NCBI GenBank assembly: GCA_902462325.1 | Contig: CABQBF010000043.1 | Location: 1 to 18,245, forward strand | Direction of reading: 5' to 3' | Source of the DNA: an uncultured Peptococcaceae bacterium | GTDB lineage: Bacteria > Bacillota > Peptococcia > Peptococcales > Peptococcaceae | DNA length: 18,245 bases | Shown: one piece after another, positions 7,455 through 13,971 of the stretch | How the letters are laid out: each line of letters opens with the position of its first letter | Numbering within the stretch: position 1 is the stretch's first letter | The notes under the pieces: generated by a model | Database searches by the model: none | What the model saw: the letters and a program-made list of their open reading frames with translations, nothing else | Told to the model about the DNA's origin: nothing | Program-made: the position numbers and the translations under genes

Positions 7455-7676
7455 CGAGAAAGGACATTTGTCTTTGTGAAAAAGATAAATAGAATAAATG
7501 TAAATTATTTAGGGAATTTTAAGTAAGAACAAGACAAATTTGTAAATGATAGCCGATGTTTTCCAAGCGGTTTCTTTTCGGAAGCGACCGTTTTGAAAAA
7601 GCCCTGCGTAAAGACGTGATTTCTGTATCCCCCTTTTGTAGAAATTGCGAAGAAACTTTTTTACGCAGGGTTTTTT
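7455..7676 (+). ncRNA. Candidate CcpA-controlled small RNA
   Basis: About 220 nt bounded by a promoter with a cre box over its -35 and by a strong intrinsic terminator. Three structural elements are visible. ATTTGTCTT (7466-7474) pairs perfectly with AAGACAAAT (7531-7539). A smaller hairpin sits around AAGCGGT...ACCGTTT (about 7565-7594). The terminator hairpin contains a second internal helix (ATTTCT with AGAAAT). The reading frames inside are short, lack a ribosome binding site, or run through the terminator, so coding is unlikely. It does not match any RNA family I know, and the 360-bp gap from the terminator to the symporter makes a simple 5' leader less likely. No homologue is claimed. 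Confidence 0.45.
7602..7676 (+). terminator. Intrinsic terminator with long composite stem
   Basis: CCCTGCGTAAA (7602-7612) pairs perfectly with TTTACGCAGGG (7660-7670), followed by TTTTTT. The 47-nt interior carries its own small helix. This is a convincing end for the candidate small RNA. Confidence 0.8.
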
Positions 7677-7889
7677 ATTGGGGATGGAGCTAAAATCATA
7701 TAAAAACAATCTGGATACAATATTCTTTTTTATTCTCCATAGATAAAAATACCGAAAATTTTTATTTCTTTCGGAGGCTAAGGATTCCTGCATGGTGGGA
7801 GAATTTTGATAAAAAAGACGAAAAGAATGTTCATTTATAGCCATTTATGAAATGTAAAAGAAAATAGAGAAGACTTGCAGAAAAAATTT
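7677..7889. other. Non-coding AT-rich gap
   Basis: I see no credible gene or RNA here between the small RNA terminator and the 13-bp dyad before the symporter. Frames on both strands are short or lack start signals. Confidence 0.5.
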
Positions 7890-7921
7890 TTTATCAGAAT
7901 TTATTTGTAAATTCTGATAAA
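7890..7921. promoter_or_regulatory. Operator-like 13-bp dyad upstream of the symporter
   Basis: TTTATCAGAATTT and AAATTCTGATAAA are perfect reverse complements around a 6-nt centre (ATTTGT). The dyad ends 40 bp before the promoter at 7962. No T-run follows the stem beyond its own symmetrical ends. It could bind a dimeric regulator of the transporter gene; the factor is unknown. Confidence 0.5.
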
Positions 7922-7961
7922 GGGCGTGTTCTTAAATTAATTTAACTTATGGGAAAAGGGG

Positions 7962-7990
7962 TTGCTTTTTTGCCAGCAGTTTAGTATGAT
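7962..7990 (+). promoter_or_regulatory. Promoter P1 of the symporter gene
   Basis: TTGCTT (7962-7967), a 17-nt spacer and TATGAT (7985-7990), placed 62 bp before the start codon. Confidence 0.65.
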
Positions 7991-7991
7991 G

Positions 7992-8020
7992 TCTACATAC
8001 AAAAGATGAATGTCTATAAT
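7992..8020 (+). promoter_or_regulatory. Possible second promoter P2 of the symporter gene
   Basis: TCTACA (7992-7997), a 17-nt spacer and a perfect TATAAT (8015-8020). It directly follows P1, giving a possible tandem pair with starts near 7997 and 8027. Confidence 0.5.
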
Positions 8021-8051
8021 ACAAAGACAACATCTAAAGGGGGAAAAGATT

Positions 8052-9437
8052 ATGATTGAAACAATTGAGAACGTCAATGGCATCATTAATGGGTTCGTAT
8101 GGGGGCCAATTATGTTGTTATTGCTGGTTGGCACTGGTATTTTGCTAACCATTATGGCTGGGTTCCCGCAGATTACCAAGCTGGGTACCATCATGAAAAG
8201 TACTGTGGGTAGCCTGTTTGGCAAGGAAGCGCACAAGAAAGATGATGCAAGTATTTCGCCATATCAGGCTGTGGCAACAGCATTGGCATCTACCGTTGGT
8301 ACCGGTAATATCACTGGTGTTGCTACCGCGATTGTAGCCGGGGGTCCTGGTGCTGTATTCTGGATGTGGGTCAGCGCATTATTTGGCACCATGACCAAAT
8401 TTGCTGAAGTTACGTTGGCTGTAAAGTTCCGTCAGAAAAATGAACGGGGCGAATGGGTTGGCGGTCCGATGTACTATATGGAAAATGGATTGAATATGAA
8501 ATGGCTGGGTGTTATCTTTGCCTGCTTTGCAACTCTGGCTTCCTTCGGGATTGGCAACATGACGCAGGCGAACTCCATTTCCGCTGCTTTGTATAAAACC
8601 TTAGAAGTTCCAACTTGGCTTACTGGTATTATTGTTATGATTATCGTAGCAGTTGTAATTTTAGGTGGTATTAAACGTATTGCGCAGGTAACAGAAAAGT
8701 TGGTGCCTGTTATGGGTGTGATTTATGTAGCGTTAGGCGTTATCACGATCGTATTGAATGCAGGCAAATTACCGTCTGCTTTCGCTGTAATCTTTCAGGG
8801 CGCATTTGCTCCGCAGTCTGTATTAGGCGGTGTTATGGGTTACACCATTATGAATGCTATCCGTTTTGGTTTTGCCCGCGGCGTATTCTCCAATGAAGCT
8901 GGTTTAGGTTCTGCGCCAATCGCTCATGCTGCTTCCAGTACTGACAATCCTGTAAAACAGGGGATGTGGGGCGCATTTGAAGTTATCTTTGATACGTTCA
9001 TCATTTGTACCATTACGGCATTGGTTGTTGTAATGTCCGGACTGTGGGGACCAGATGGTGCAGGTTTAGACGGCGCGTCGTTATCCATCGCTGCTTTTGA
9101 AAACTCTGTTGGCGTATTAGGTGCTGCTGGGGTTACTATCGGGACTGTACTGTTTGCACTGTCCACCCTGTTGGGATGGAGTTATTACGGTGAAAAATCC
9201 ATTGAATATCTGTTCAAAGGCAGATCTATCGTAGGCGGCGTAAAGCTGGGCTATAAAGTTGTATTCATTCTGTTAACCTTTGTTGGTTCTATCGGCGGGT
9301 TGCAGTTAATTTGGTCTATTGCTGATACGCTGAACGGCTTAATGGCAATCCCCAACTTGATTGCGCTGGTACTGCTGAGCGGTACGGTTACTAAGCTGGT
9401 GCGGGAATATTTTAAAGGCTTGAAGAAGAAACAGTAA
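8052..9437 (+). CDS. Alanine/glycine:cation symporter (AGCS family)
   Basis: A 461-residue, strongly hydrophobic protein with about ten or more membrane helices, the usual size of the AGCS (DAACS/AlsT) family. Family hallmarks are the conserved SPYQAVATALASTVGTGNI region near residue 68, the adjacent GGPGAVFWMWVSALFGT, the FGFARGVFSNEAGLGSAPIAHA loop in the middle, and a TLLGWSYYGEKSIEYLF stretch. Members import alanine, glycine or in some cases glutamine with Na+ or H+; the exact substrate cannot be told. The start is set at ATG 8052, which has AAAGGGGG 8 nt upstream, and not at an in-frame codon 42 bases earlier that overlaps the promoter region. It is a single-gene unit with its own promoters and terminator, and its codon use looks like that of a well-expressed gene. 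Confidence 0.9.
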   Translation: MIETIENVNGIINGFVWGPIMLLLLVGTGILLTIMAGFPQITKLGTIMKSTVGSLFGKEAHKKDDASISPYQAVATALASTVGTGNITGVATAIVAGGPGAVFWMWVSALFGTMTKFAEVTLAVKFRQKNERGEWVGGPMYYMENGLNMKWLGVIFACFATLASFGIGNMTQANSISAALYKTLEVPTWLTGIIVMIIVAVVILGGIKRIAQVTEKLVPVMGVIYVALGVITIVLNAGKLPSAFAVIFQGAFAPQSVLGGVMGYTIMNAIRFGFARGVFSNEAGLGSAPIAHAASSTDNPVKQGMWGAFEVIFDTFIICTITALVVVMSGLWGPDGAGLDGASLSIAAFENSVGVLGAAGVTIGTVLFALSTLLGWSYYGEKSIEYLFKGRSIVGGVKLGYKVVFILLTFVGSIGGLQLIWSIADTLNGLMAIPNLIALVLLSGTVTKLVREYFKGLKKKQ

Positions 9438-9462
9438 GGTTATAAATAATTGTGAGCATTAT

Positions 9463-9491
9463 GGGGAGGCCGTTTTGGTCTCCCTTTTTTC
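9463..9491 (+). terminator. Terminator of the symporter gene
   Basis: GGGGAGGCC, loop GTTTT, GGTCTCCC and then TTTTTT; one G-T pair in the stem. It lies 26 bp after the stop. Confidence 0.85.
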
Positions 9492-9521
9492 AAATTTGTG
9501 TGAATTGGTTGAAAATAGCAG

Positions 9522-9550
9522 CTTACAGACTGTAAGAAATATGCTATAAT
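9522..9550 (+). promoter_or_regulatory. Promoter of the mrnC-thyX operon, with palindrome over the -35
   Basis: CTTACA (9522-9527), a 17-nt spacer and TGCTATAAT, an extended, perfect -10 (9545-9550). The -35 lies inside a 15-bp palindrome, CTTACAG-A-CTGTAAG (9522-9536), which could be a repressor operator. The start would be near 9557, 26 nt before the ATG. Confidence 0.65.
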
Positions 9551-9582
9551 AAAACGGATTATAAATTTGAGGAGTCAAAAGC

Positions 9583-9990
9583 ATGTTAGATTTTACATAT
9601 GAGGGAAATCCCGCCGAATTGCCGGGTTTAACGCTGGCCTATATCGGTGATGCGGTATATGAGCTATATGTGCGGCAGCGGATTTTAAAGCAGAGCGTAA
9701 AGGCGCACACGCTGCATCAACTGGCGGTGAAACGGGTAAATAATAATACGCAGGCTGCGTTGTTGATGAAACTGGAGCCACAGTTGACAGAAGAAGAACG
9801 GACTATTGCCCGGCGAGGGCGGAATGCCAAGGGCATTGTGCCTAAGAATGCCGATGTGCAGACTTATCGTAAAAGCACAGGGTTGGAGGCATTGGTGGGT
9901 TATTTGTATCTGAAAAAGGATGCAGAACGGTTACAGTGGGTGTTACAGCAGATAGAGGAGGTTGTGGGGCATGCAAATCACCAATTATGA
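9583..9990 (+). CDS. mrnC: Mini-ribonuclease III
   Basis: A 135-residue protein consisting only of an RNase III catalytic domain, with no dsRNA-binding domain. This is the Mini-III type that matures the ends of 23S rRNA in Bacillus. The family signatures are LAYIGDAVYE near residue 18, with catalytic D23, the RRGRNAKGIVPKNADVQTYR stretch at 77-96, and STGLEALVGYLYL with catalytic E102. GAGGAG lies 8 nt before the ATG. In many Firmicutes the gene follows cysS; here cysS is absent and a symporter lies upstream. The next gene starts inside its last 20 bases, so thyX is translationally coupled. Confidence 0.92.
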   Translation: MLDFTYEGNPAELPGLTLAYIGDAVYELYVRQRILKQSVKAHTLHQLAVKRVNNNTQAALLMKLEPQLTEEERTIARRGRNAKGIVPKNADVQTYRKSTGLEALVGYLYLKKDAERLQWVLQQIEEVVGHANHQL

Positions 9991-11308
9991 AGGGAAAGAC
10001 CTTGAACAGGTAGAAAAATTTTTACAGGCCCATCCGACATTGGCGCCGGCAACAGTGAAGGAATTGCTGAAAACCTGTAATCTTTCTTTTATATTAGAAG
10101 GGATTAATCGCTGGCAGAGTACCATGATTTGTGAGTTGAAGGATTCCTACGTGCAGCAGAGCCAACGCTATGTAACGCTCAGCGCCGACGGATACACGCT
10201 GCCCCAGTTAAAGGACGAGGATAAGCAAAAAGCTGAGGAATTAATCGGCAGAGCCTTTGCCCTTTATGCCGACATGTCCCAGTTAAAAGAGTCCTTTCGG
10301 GGACGGCCCAAGAAGGAGCACTATCTGCACGGTATTCCGGTGGAGGACGCCCGTTATATTTTGCCGCTGGCAGTGAAAACCAATCTATCGGTGGCAACCA
10401 CCGGCGATAAGCTGTTAGATTGGTTCCGTATGATGAACCGACCGTTAGACCGGCAGATGTTTGCGGATATACATGACGCTTTACTGGCGCTGTTGCCGCC
10501 AACGATTGGGCAGTGGCTGGACAAGCAAGACTATACTTATGAAGAAACCGGGATGTTAAATCAATATTATCAGGATGATTTGGATAACATTACAGAGCAG
10601 AAACCAGTGGTTTTGCTGCGCACCTTTGCTGAGCCAGAATTGAAAGCAGGACTGGGCGCTTTGACCAGCACCAAAGCTGAGCCGCCGTCGGCAGTGCTAG
10701 CGCAATGGGGTAGTGTAGCGGCGGAAAAAGCAAAGGGGGTTACTACCCGCGTATTGGGCTATGGGCATACCAGCATTGCAGAACAGTGCCGCACTACCTT
10801 TGGCATGATGTTTAGCTTGGTTACTTACCATCAGCAGGTACGGCATCGGTTGCCCAGCACCTTTCGGGAGCCTTGGTTGAATATTTTATTGGAGCCGGAG
10901 CGTCCGCCCGTTATTCCGCAGTCGATAATAGACGGTGGCTTTGAGCAGCCCTATCGTCGGTTGGTGCAGGATATGCAGCGGTTTCAGCAGCGCATTGCAG
11001 GGCATTATACCGGCGGATTGTGGCGCTATTTTCTGTTGAATTGTCAGCAGGTTAAGGTGATTACCAGCACCAACGCCCGTATGGATTGCGGCATGTTGCA
11101 AGAGCGGATTTGCTGCAATGCCCAGTGGGAAATCAATCAGATTGCAGTGGCTAAGTTGGAGGAGCTGCGCAAGTTATCCGATATTTTATATCAGTATGCG
11201 GTGCCGTCCTGTGTGTATGGCGCTTGTAAAGAGGGCAAAATGACTTGTGGCAGGGCTGCCGAAATGCGGGCCAAATACCGCAAAGAGGAACAGACAGAGT
11301 CCCAATAA
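9971..11308 (+). CDS. thyX: Duplicated (two-domain) flavin-dependent thymidylate synthase ThyX
   Basis: ThyX makes dTMP from dUMP using FAD and methylenetetrahydrofolate. Ordinary ThyX is about 220-250 residues; this protein is 445 and consists of two ThyX-like halves. The first half (about 1-190) keeps SYVQQSQRYV (59-68) and ARYILPLAVKTNLS (127-140), but has CEL where RHR is expected and a degraded NARxL region (TGDKLLDWF). The second half (about 210-430) keeps QQVRHR (288-293), NARMDCGMLQERICCNAQWEI (from 368) and the following helix, but lacks the SxRY part. The usual active site is thus divided between the halves. ATG 9971 is preferred (AGGAGG 9 nt upstream); an in-frame TTG at 9962 lies too close to that site. 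It sits between mrnC and rlmB and is coupled to mrnC. Confidence 0.85.
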   Translation: MQITNYEGKDLEQVEKFLQAHPTLAPATVKELLKTCNLSFILEGINRWQSTMICELKDSYVQQSQRYVTLSADGYTLPQLKDEDKQKAEELIGRAFALYADMSQLKESFRGRPKKEHYLHGIPVEDARYILPLAVKTNLSVATTGDKLLDWFRMMNRPLDRQMFADIHDALLALLPPTIGQWLDKQDYTYEETGMLNQYYQDDLDNITEQKPVVLLRTFAEPELKAGLGALTSTKAEPPSAVLAQWGSVAAEKAKGVTTRVLGYGHTSIAEQCRTTFGMMFSLVTYHQQVRHRLPSTFREPWLNILLEPERPPVIPQSIIDGGFEQPYRRLVQDMQRFQQRIAGHYTGGLWRYFLLNCQQVKVITSTNARMDCGMLQERICCNAQWEINQIAVAKLEELRKLSDILYQYAVPSCVYGACKEGKMTCGRAAEMRAKYRKEEQTESQ

Positions 11309-11365
11309 TGCCTATCAAGTGTGTGGTGGATGAATAAATAGAAAAAGATATCAAAGGAGTATACA

Positions 11366-12100
11366 ATGGGAGATATATTCGGACGCAATCCGGTTATGGA
11401 AGCGTTGAAATCAGATAGAACGATTAATAAAATCTGGCTGGTGAAGGGAGAGCAAAAAGGCTCCATTCGGGAAATTGTGGCGCTGGCCAAAGAAAAACGA
11501 ATTGCTCTGCAGTTCGTAGAGCGCAGCAAGCTGGATAGTATGTTTCCCCATGAAAATCATCAGGGGGTAGCTGCTTCTATTGCGGCTGCCGATTATGTAG
11601 AGTGGCAGGATATTATTGACGCTGCCAGAGCAAAGGGAGAAGACCCGCTGCTGGTGATTTTGGATGAATTGGAGGACCCCCATAACTTAGGCGCGATTTT
11701 GCGTAGCGTAGACGCTGTTGGTGCCCATGGCGTGATTATTCCCAAACGGCGGGCTGTGCCGCTGACAGACGGTGTGGCGAAGGCTTCGGCAGGCGCTATC
11801 GAACATGTGCCGGTGGCTCGGGTGAGCAATGTGGTGCAGGTGATGAAGGAACTGCAAAAGCAGGGTATTTGGATTGCAGGGGCTGATATGCACGGCCAAT
11901 ATTTGCATAAACAGGATTTGACCGGCCCACTGGCCATTGTCATTGGCAGCGAAGGCAAAGGCTTGGGCAAGTTGGTTCGCGAAAGCTGCGATTATATCGT
12001 TTCCATTCCAATGCAAGGAAAAATCAATTCTTTGAACGCTTCTGTGGCAGCCGGTGTGCTGCTGTATGAAGTATATCGACAACGGAATGCAGGCAAATAG
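11366..12100 (+). CDS. rlmB: 23S rRNA (guanosine-2'-O)-methyltransferase, RlmB/TrmH family
   Basis: A 244-residue SpoU/TrmH-type methyltransferase. It has an N-terminal substrate-binding domain (about 1-75, beginning with the typical GRNPVMEAL) and a C-terminal SPOUT trefoil-knot domain. The three family motifs are complete: ELEDPHNLGAILRS (101-114, with N107 and R113), IVIGSEGKGL (191-200, with E196) and IPMQGKINSLNASVAAG (214-230). RlmB methylates G2251 (E. coli numbering) in the peptidyl-transferase loop of 23S rRNA. The Bacillus orthologue is YacO, in the same mrnC-rlmB-yacP-sigH order. AAAGGAG lies 6 nt before the ATG. Another TrmH-family rRNA or tRNA target cannot be excluded, but the synteny supports RlmB. 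Confidence 0.92.
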   Translation: MGDIFGRNPVMEALKSDRTINKIWLVKGEQKGSIREIVALAKEKRIALQFVERSKLDSMFPHENHQGVAASIAAADYVEWQDIIDAARAKGEDPLLVILDELEDPHNLGAILRSVDAVGAHGVIIPKRRAVPLTDGVAKASAGAIEHVPVARVSNVVQVMKELQKQGIWIAGADMHGQYLHKQDLTGPLAIVIGSEGKGLGKLVRESCDYIVSIPMQGKINSLNASVAAGVLLYEVYRQRNAGK

Positions 12101-12102
12101 TC

Positions 12103-12612
12103 ATGAAGGAATATCTAATCGTAGATGGCTATAATATCATCGGTGCCTGGCCAGAATTGCAAGCCCTGAAGGAGGAAAATCTGGAACATGCCAGGGCGCG
12201 GCTCATTGAGATTTTATCGGTACATGCGGCGCTGAGCAAGCGGAAAATTATTCTGGTATTTGATGCCTATCAGGTAAAAAAGAACAGCGGGTCTCGCGAG
12301 CTGATACAAGGGATAGAAGTGATTTACACCAAAGAAAACGTAACGGCTGATATGGCCATTGAACGTTTGGCAGCGCAAATTCCCAAGCATCAGAAGGTGT
12401 TCGTGGCTACATCGGACCGTTTACAGCAGGAAACCATCTGGGGCAAGGGTGCTTTTCGGATTTCAGCCTTGGAATTAAAACGGGAAGTAGAGTTGACCGT
12501 GAAAGAGCATAAACCACATTATACGCCAAAGTTGTATGTGTCCAACCGGTTGGAGGACCGGATTGATCCAGAAGTGAGAAAGAAATTGGAAAATTTATCT
12601 AAAAATTCTTGA
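12103..12612 (+). CDS. rae1: Ribosome-associated endoribonuclease Rae1 (YacP, NYN domain)
   Basis: A 169-residue NYN/PIN-like nuclease. It opens with YLIVDGYNIIGAWPEL, where D8 and N11 belong to the acidic metal site. D54 (LVFDAY), D83 (TADMAIE) and D105 (VATSDRLQQ) complete the usual set of acidic positions. In Bacillus subtilis Rae1 enters the ribosomal A site and cuts certain mRNAs during translation. It starts two bases after the rlmB stop, so the two are one transcription unit. The C-terminal tail is basic, as is usual in the family. No terminator follows; the sigH promoter begins 6 bp after the stop. Confidence 0.9.
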   Translation: MKEYLIVDGYNIIGAWPELQALKEENLEHARARLIEILSVHAALSKRKIILVFDAYQVKKNSGSRELIQGIEVIYTKENVTADMAIERLAAQIPKHQKVFVATSDRLQQETIWGKGAFRISALELKREVELTVKEHKPHYTPKLYVSNRLEDRIDPEVRKKLENLSKNS

Positions 12613-12618
12613 GCTTTC

Positions 12619-12647
12619 TTGACAATTGGGAATTGACAGATTATAAT
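12619..12647 (+). promoter_or_regulatory. Consensus sigma-A promoter of sigH
   Basis: TTGACA (12619-12624), exactly 17 nt, and TATAAT (12642-12647): both boxes are perfect. The start near 12654 gives a leader of only about 23 nt. Confidence 0.85.
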
Positions 12648-12676
12648 TATGGTAAAAAGTGGAAAGGGGCGGAGAG

Positions 12677-13336
12677 ATGGAACAGACAGCACAATCTATC
12701 ATTATGGAGCAAATAGAACTGGAACATCTGACCGATGAAGAAATTGCAGACCTGGCGAAACACGGAAATGTAGAAGCCTTGGAATATCTGATTAATAAAT
12801 ATAAAAATTTTGTGCGAGCCAAAGCCAGAACTTACTTTTTAATCGGTGCAGACCGGGAAGATATTATTCAAGAAGGCATGATTGGGCTATATAAAGCAAT
12901 TCGGGATTATCGCTGTGACAGACAGGCTTCCTTCCGCGCCTTTGCGGAAATCTGTGTGACGCGGCAAATCATTACAGCTATAAAAACAGCCACACGGCAG
13001 AAGCACATCCCGTTGAACTCTTATATTTCCTTGAATAAACCTGTGTTTGACGAAGAGTCAGAGCGCACTTTGGGCGAGGTGGTAACCACAGACAAAGCCA
13101 GCAATCCAGAGGATTTGTTTATCAATCAGGAGAATTTGTTGGATATTGAGAGTACCATGCACCGCATTTTAAGCCCACTGGAGCAGGAAGTGGTGGCGTT
13201 GTATCTGGAAGGAAAATCTTATGTAGAGATTGCGCAGCAGCTTAATCGCCATGTAAAGTCGGTGGATAATGCTTTGCAACGCGTAAAGAGAAAGCTAGAG
13301 CAATATTTGGAGAAACGGGAAGAACGGGCGAAATAA
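12677..13336 (+). CDS. sigH: RNA polymerase sigma factor SigH (sigma-30 type)
   Basis: A 219-residue sigma-70 family protein. Region 2 spans about residues 38-105 (YLINKYKNFVRAKARTYFL and ADREDIIQEGMIGLYKAIRDY are typical of SigH), a linker follows, and region 4 spans about 165-212, with helix-turn-helix SYVEIAQQLNRHVKSVDNAL. In Bacillus SigH controls entry to sporulation, stationary-phase genes and competence. It lies in the family's standard place after yacP/rae1. ATG 12677 is chosen because AAAGGGG and GGAG precede it. A perfect promoter of its own lies upstream, besides read-through from the rRNA-modification genes. In Bacillus the next genes are rpmG, secE and nusG; here tRNAs and an integrated segment follow. 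In a non-spore-former the protein could serve another late-growth or competence role. Confidence 0.9.
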   Translation: MEQTAQSIIMEQIELEHLTDEEIADLAKHGNVEALEYLINKYKNFVRAKARTYFLIGADREDIIQEGMIGLYKAIRDYRCDRQASFRAFAEICVTRQIITAIKTATRQKHIPLNSYISLNKPVFDEESERTLGEVVTTDKASNPEDLFINQENLLDIESTMHRILSPLEQEVVALYLEGKSYVEIAQQLNRHVKSVDNALQRVKRKLEQYLEKREERAK

Positions 13337-13364
13337 AAAAATCTAAAAAAAATCAAAAAAACTG

Positions 13365-13393
13365 TTGACAGACAGGTTCTGTCTATGTATAAT
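13365..13393 (+). promoter_or_regulatory. Consensus promoter of the tRNA cluster
   Basis: TTGACA (13365-13370), 17 nt and TATAAT (13388-13393), both perfect, with long A-tracts (13332-13360) upstream that could act as an UP element. The spacer contains an inverted repeat, AGACAG-GTT-CTGTCT (13370-13384). This is expected for a highly expressed stable-RNA operon. Confidence 0.85.
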
Positions 13394-13415
13394 ATCATGT
13401 GTTGGCGATAATTTT

Positions 13416-13497
13416 GGAGGGGTTCCCGAGTGGCCAAAGGGGACGGACTGTAAATCCGTTGGCTCCGCCTTCGAAGGTTCGAATCCTTCTCCCTCCA
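13416..13497 (+). tRNA. tRNA-Tyr (anticodon GTA)
   Basis: Acceptor GGAGGGG pairs with TCCCTCC, with discriminator A. The anticodon arm is ACGGA-CTGTAAA-TCCGT, giving GTA. It has the long variable arm of class II tRNAs and a T arm GAAGG-TTCGAAT-CCTTC. The CCA end is not encoded. Confidence 0.95.
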
Positions 13498-13507
13498 CTT
13501 TTTCCAT

Positions 13508-13583
13508 CGCGGGATGGAGCAGTTGGTAGCTCGTCGGGCTCATAACCCGAAGGCCGGAGGTTCGAGTCCTTCTCCCGCAACCA
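13508..13583 (+). tRNA. Initiator tRNA-fMet (anticodon CAT)
   Basis: The acceptor has the C1-A72 mismatch (CGCGGGA with TCCCGCA), and the anticodon stem has three G-C pairs (TCGGG-CTCATAA-CCCGA). Both are marks of the initiator. Encoded CCA at 13581-13583. Confidence 0.95.
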
Positions 13584-13586
13584 TTT

Positions 13587-13659
13587 GCTTGTATAGCTCA
13601 GTCGGTAGAGCGTTACCTTGGTAAGGTAAAGGTCACCAGTTCGATTCTGGTTACAAGCT
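13587..13659 (+). tRNA. tRNA-Thr (anticodon GGT)
   Basis: Acceptor GCTTGTA pairs with TACAAGC. The anticodon arm is TTACC-TTGGTAA-GGTAA, and the T loop is TTCGATT. Length 73 nt, starting 3 bp after the initiator tRNA; CCA is not encoded. Confidence 0.95.
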
Positions 13660-13671
13660 TCATCCTTTTAT

Positions 13672-13745
13672 GGCGGCATAGCTCAGCTGGCTAGAGCATA
13701 CGGTTCATACCCGTAGTGTCCGGGGTTCAAGTCCCTGTGCCGCCA
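13672..13745 (+). tRNA. Elongator tRNA-Met (anticodon CAT)
   Basis: Acceptor GGCGGCA pairs with TGCCGCC, with discriminator A. The anticodon loop is TTCATAC and the T loop TTCAAGT. The normal G1-C72 pair rules out an initiator. An Ile2 tRNA (CAT modified to lysidine) is possible but the body looks like elongator Met. It is the last tRNA of the cluster and the neighbour of the integrase remnant. Confidence 0.88.
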
Positions 13746-13752
13746 CTGTTCC

Positions 13753-13776
13753 AAGCCCGATTTATCGGGCTTTTTT
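13753..13776 (+). terminator. Terminator of the tRNA operon, embedded in the integrase remnant
   Basis: AAGCCCGA, loop TTTA, TCGGGCTT and a six-T run. The right half encodes, on the other strand, the last residues and stop of the truncated integrase. Confidence 0.9.
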
Positions 13777-13971
13777 GATTTCATGTTGCATTTCGTGTTG
13801 CATGAGATTGGAAAAGTAATCATTGATTGATTTTGCGACTTCGTTTTGTTTATCCTGCATAGTGTGTTGATAGACTGTCTTTAGCATATTGTTTGTAGAA
13901 TGGCCCATTAGTTCCATTGCGTACTTATCTGGAACATTTAGAGCCAGCAGGACAGAGGCAAAATAATGCCG
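13762..13971 (-). pseudogene. C-terminal fragment of a phage/ICE tyrosine recombinase
   Basis: Read on the minus strand this is an open stretch of 69 codons with the end of a phage-type integrase. It starts RHYFASVLLALNVPDKYAM, where R would be the second catalytic arginine of the HxLR motif. ELMGHSTNNMLKTVYQH follows, with the catalytic histidine (24th residue) and the nucleophilic tyrosine (34th). The tail DYFSNLMQHEMQHEIKKAR precedes TAA. A TAA lies in frame immediately before the first R (13972-13974), there is no start codon, and about two-thirds of a normal integrase is missing. Its 3' end lies 17 bp from the elongator tRNA-Met, the usual geometry for elements that integrate at a tRNA 3' end. 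It is a non-functional scar. Confidence 0.85.

Noticed and set aside
7553..7690. A 45-codon frame starting MFSKRFLFGSDRF across the candidate small RNA
   Set aside because: No ribosome binding site, and it runs straight through the strong terminator hairpin and T-run, so it would not be made as a full transcript.
13416..13745. Repeated short similar segments in the tRNA cluster as a CRISPR-like array
   Set aside because: All four units fold as complete tRNAs with proper anticodons. No regularly spaced identical repeats occur anywhere in the window.
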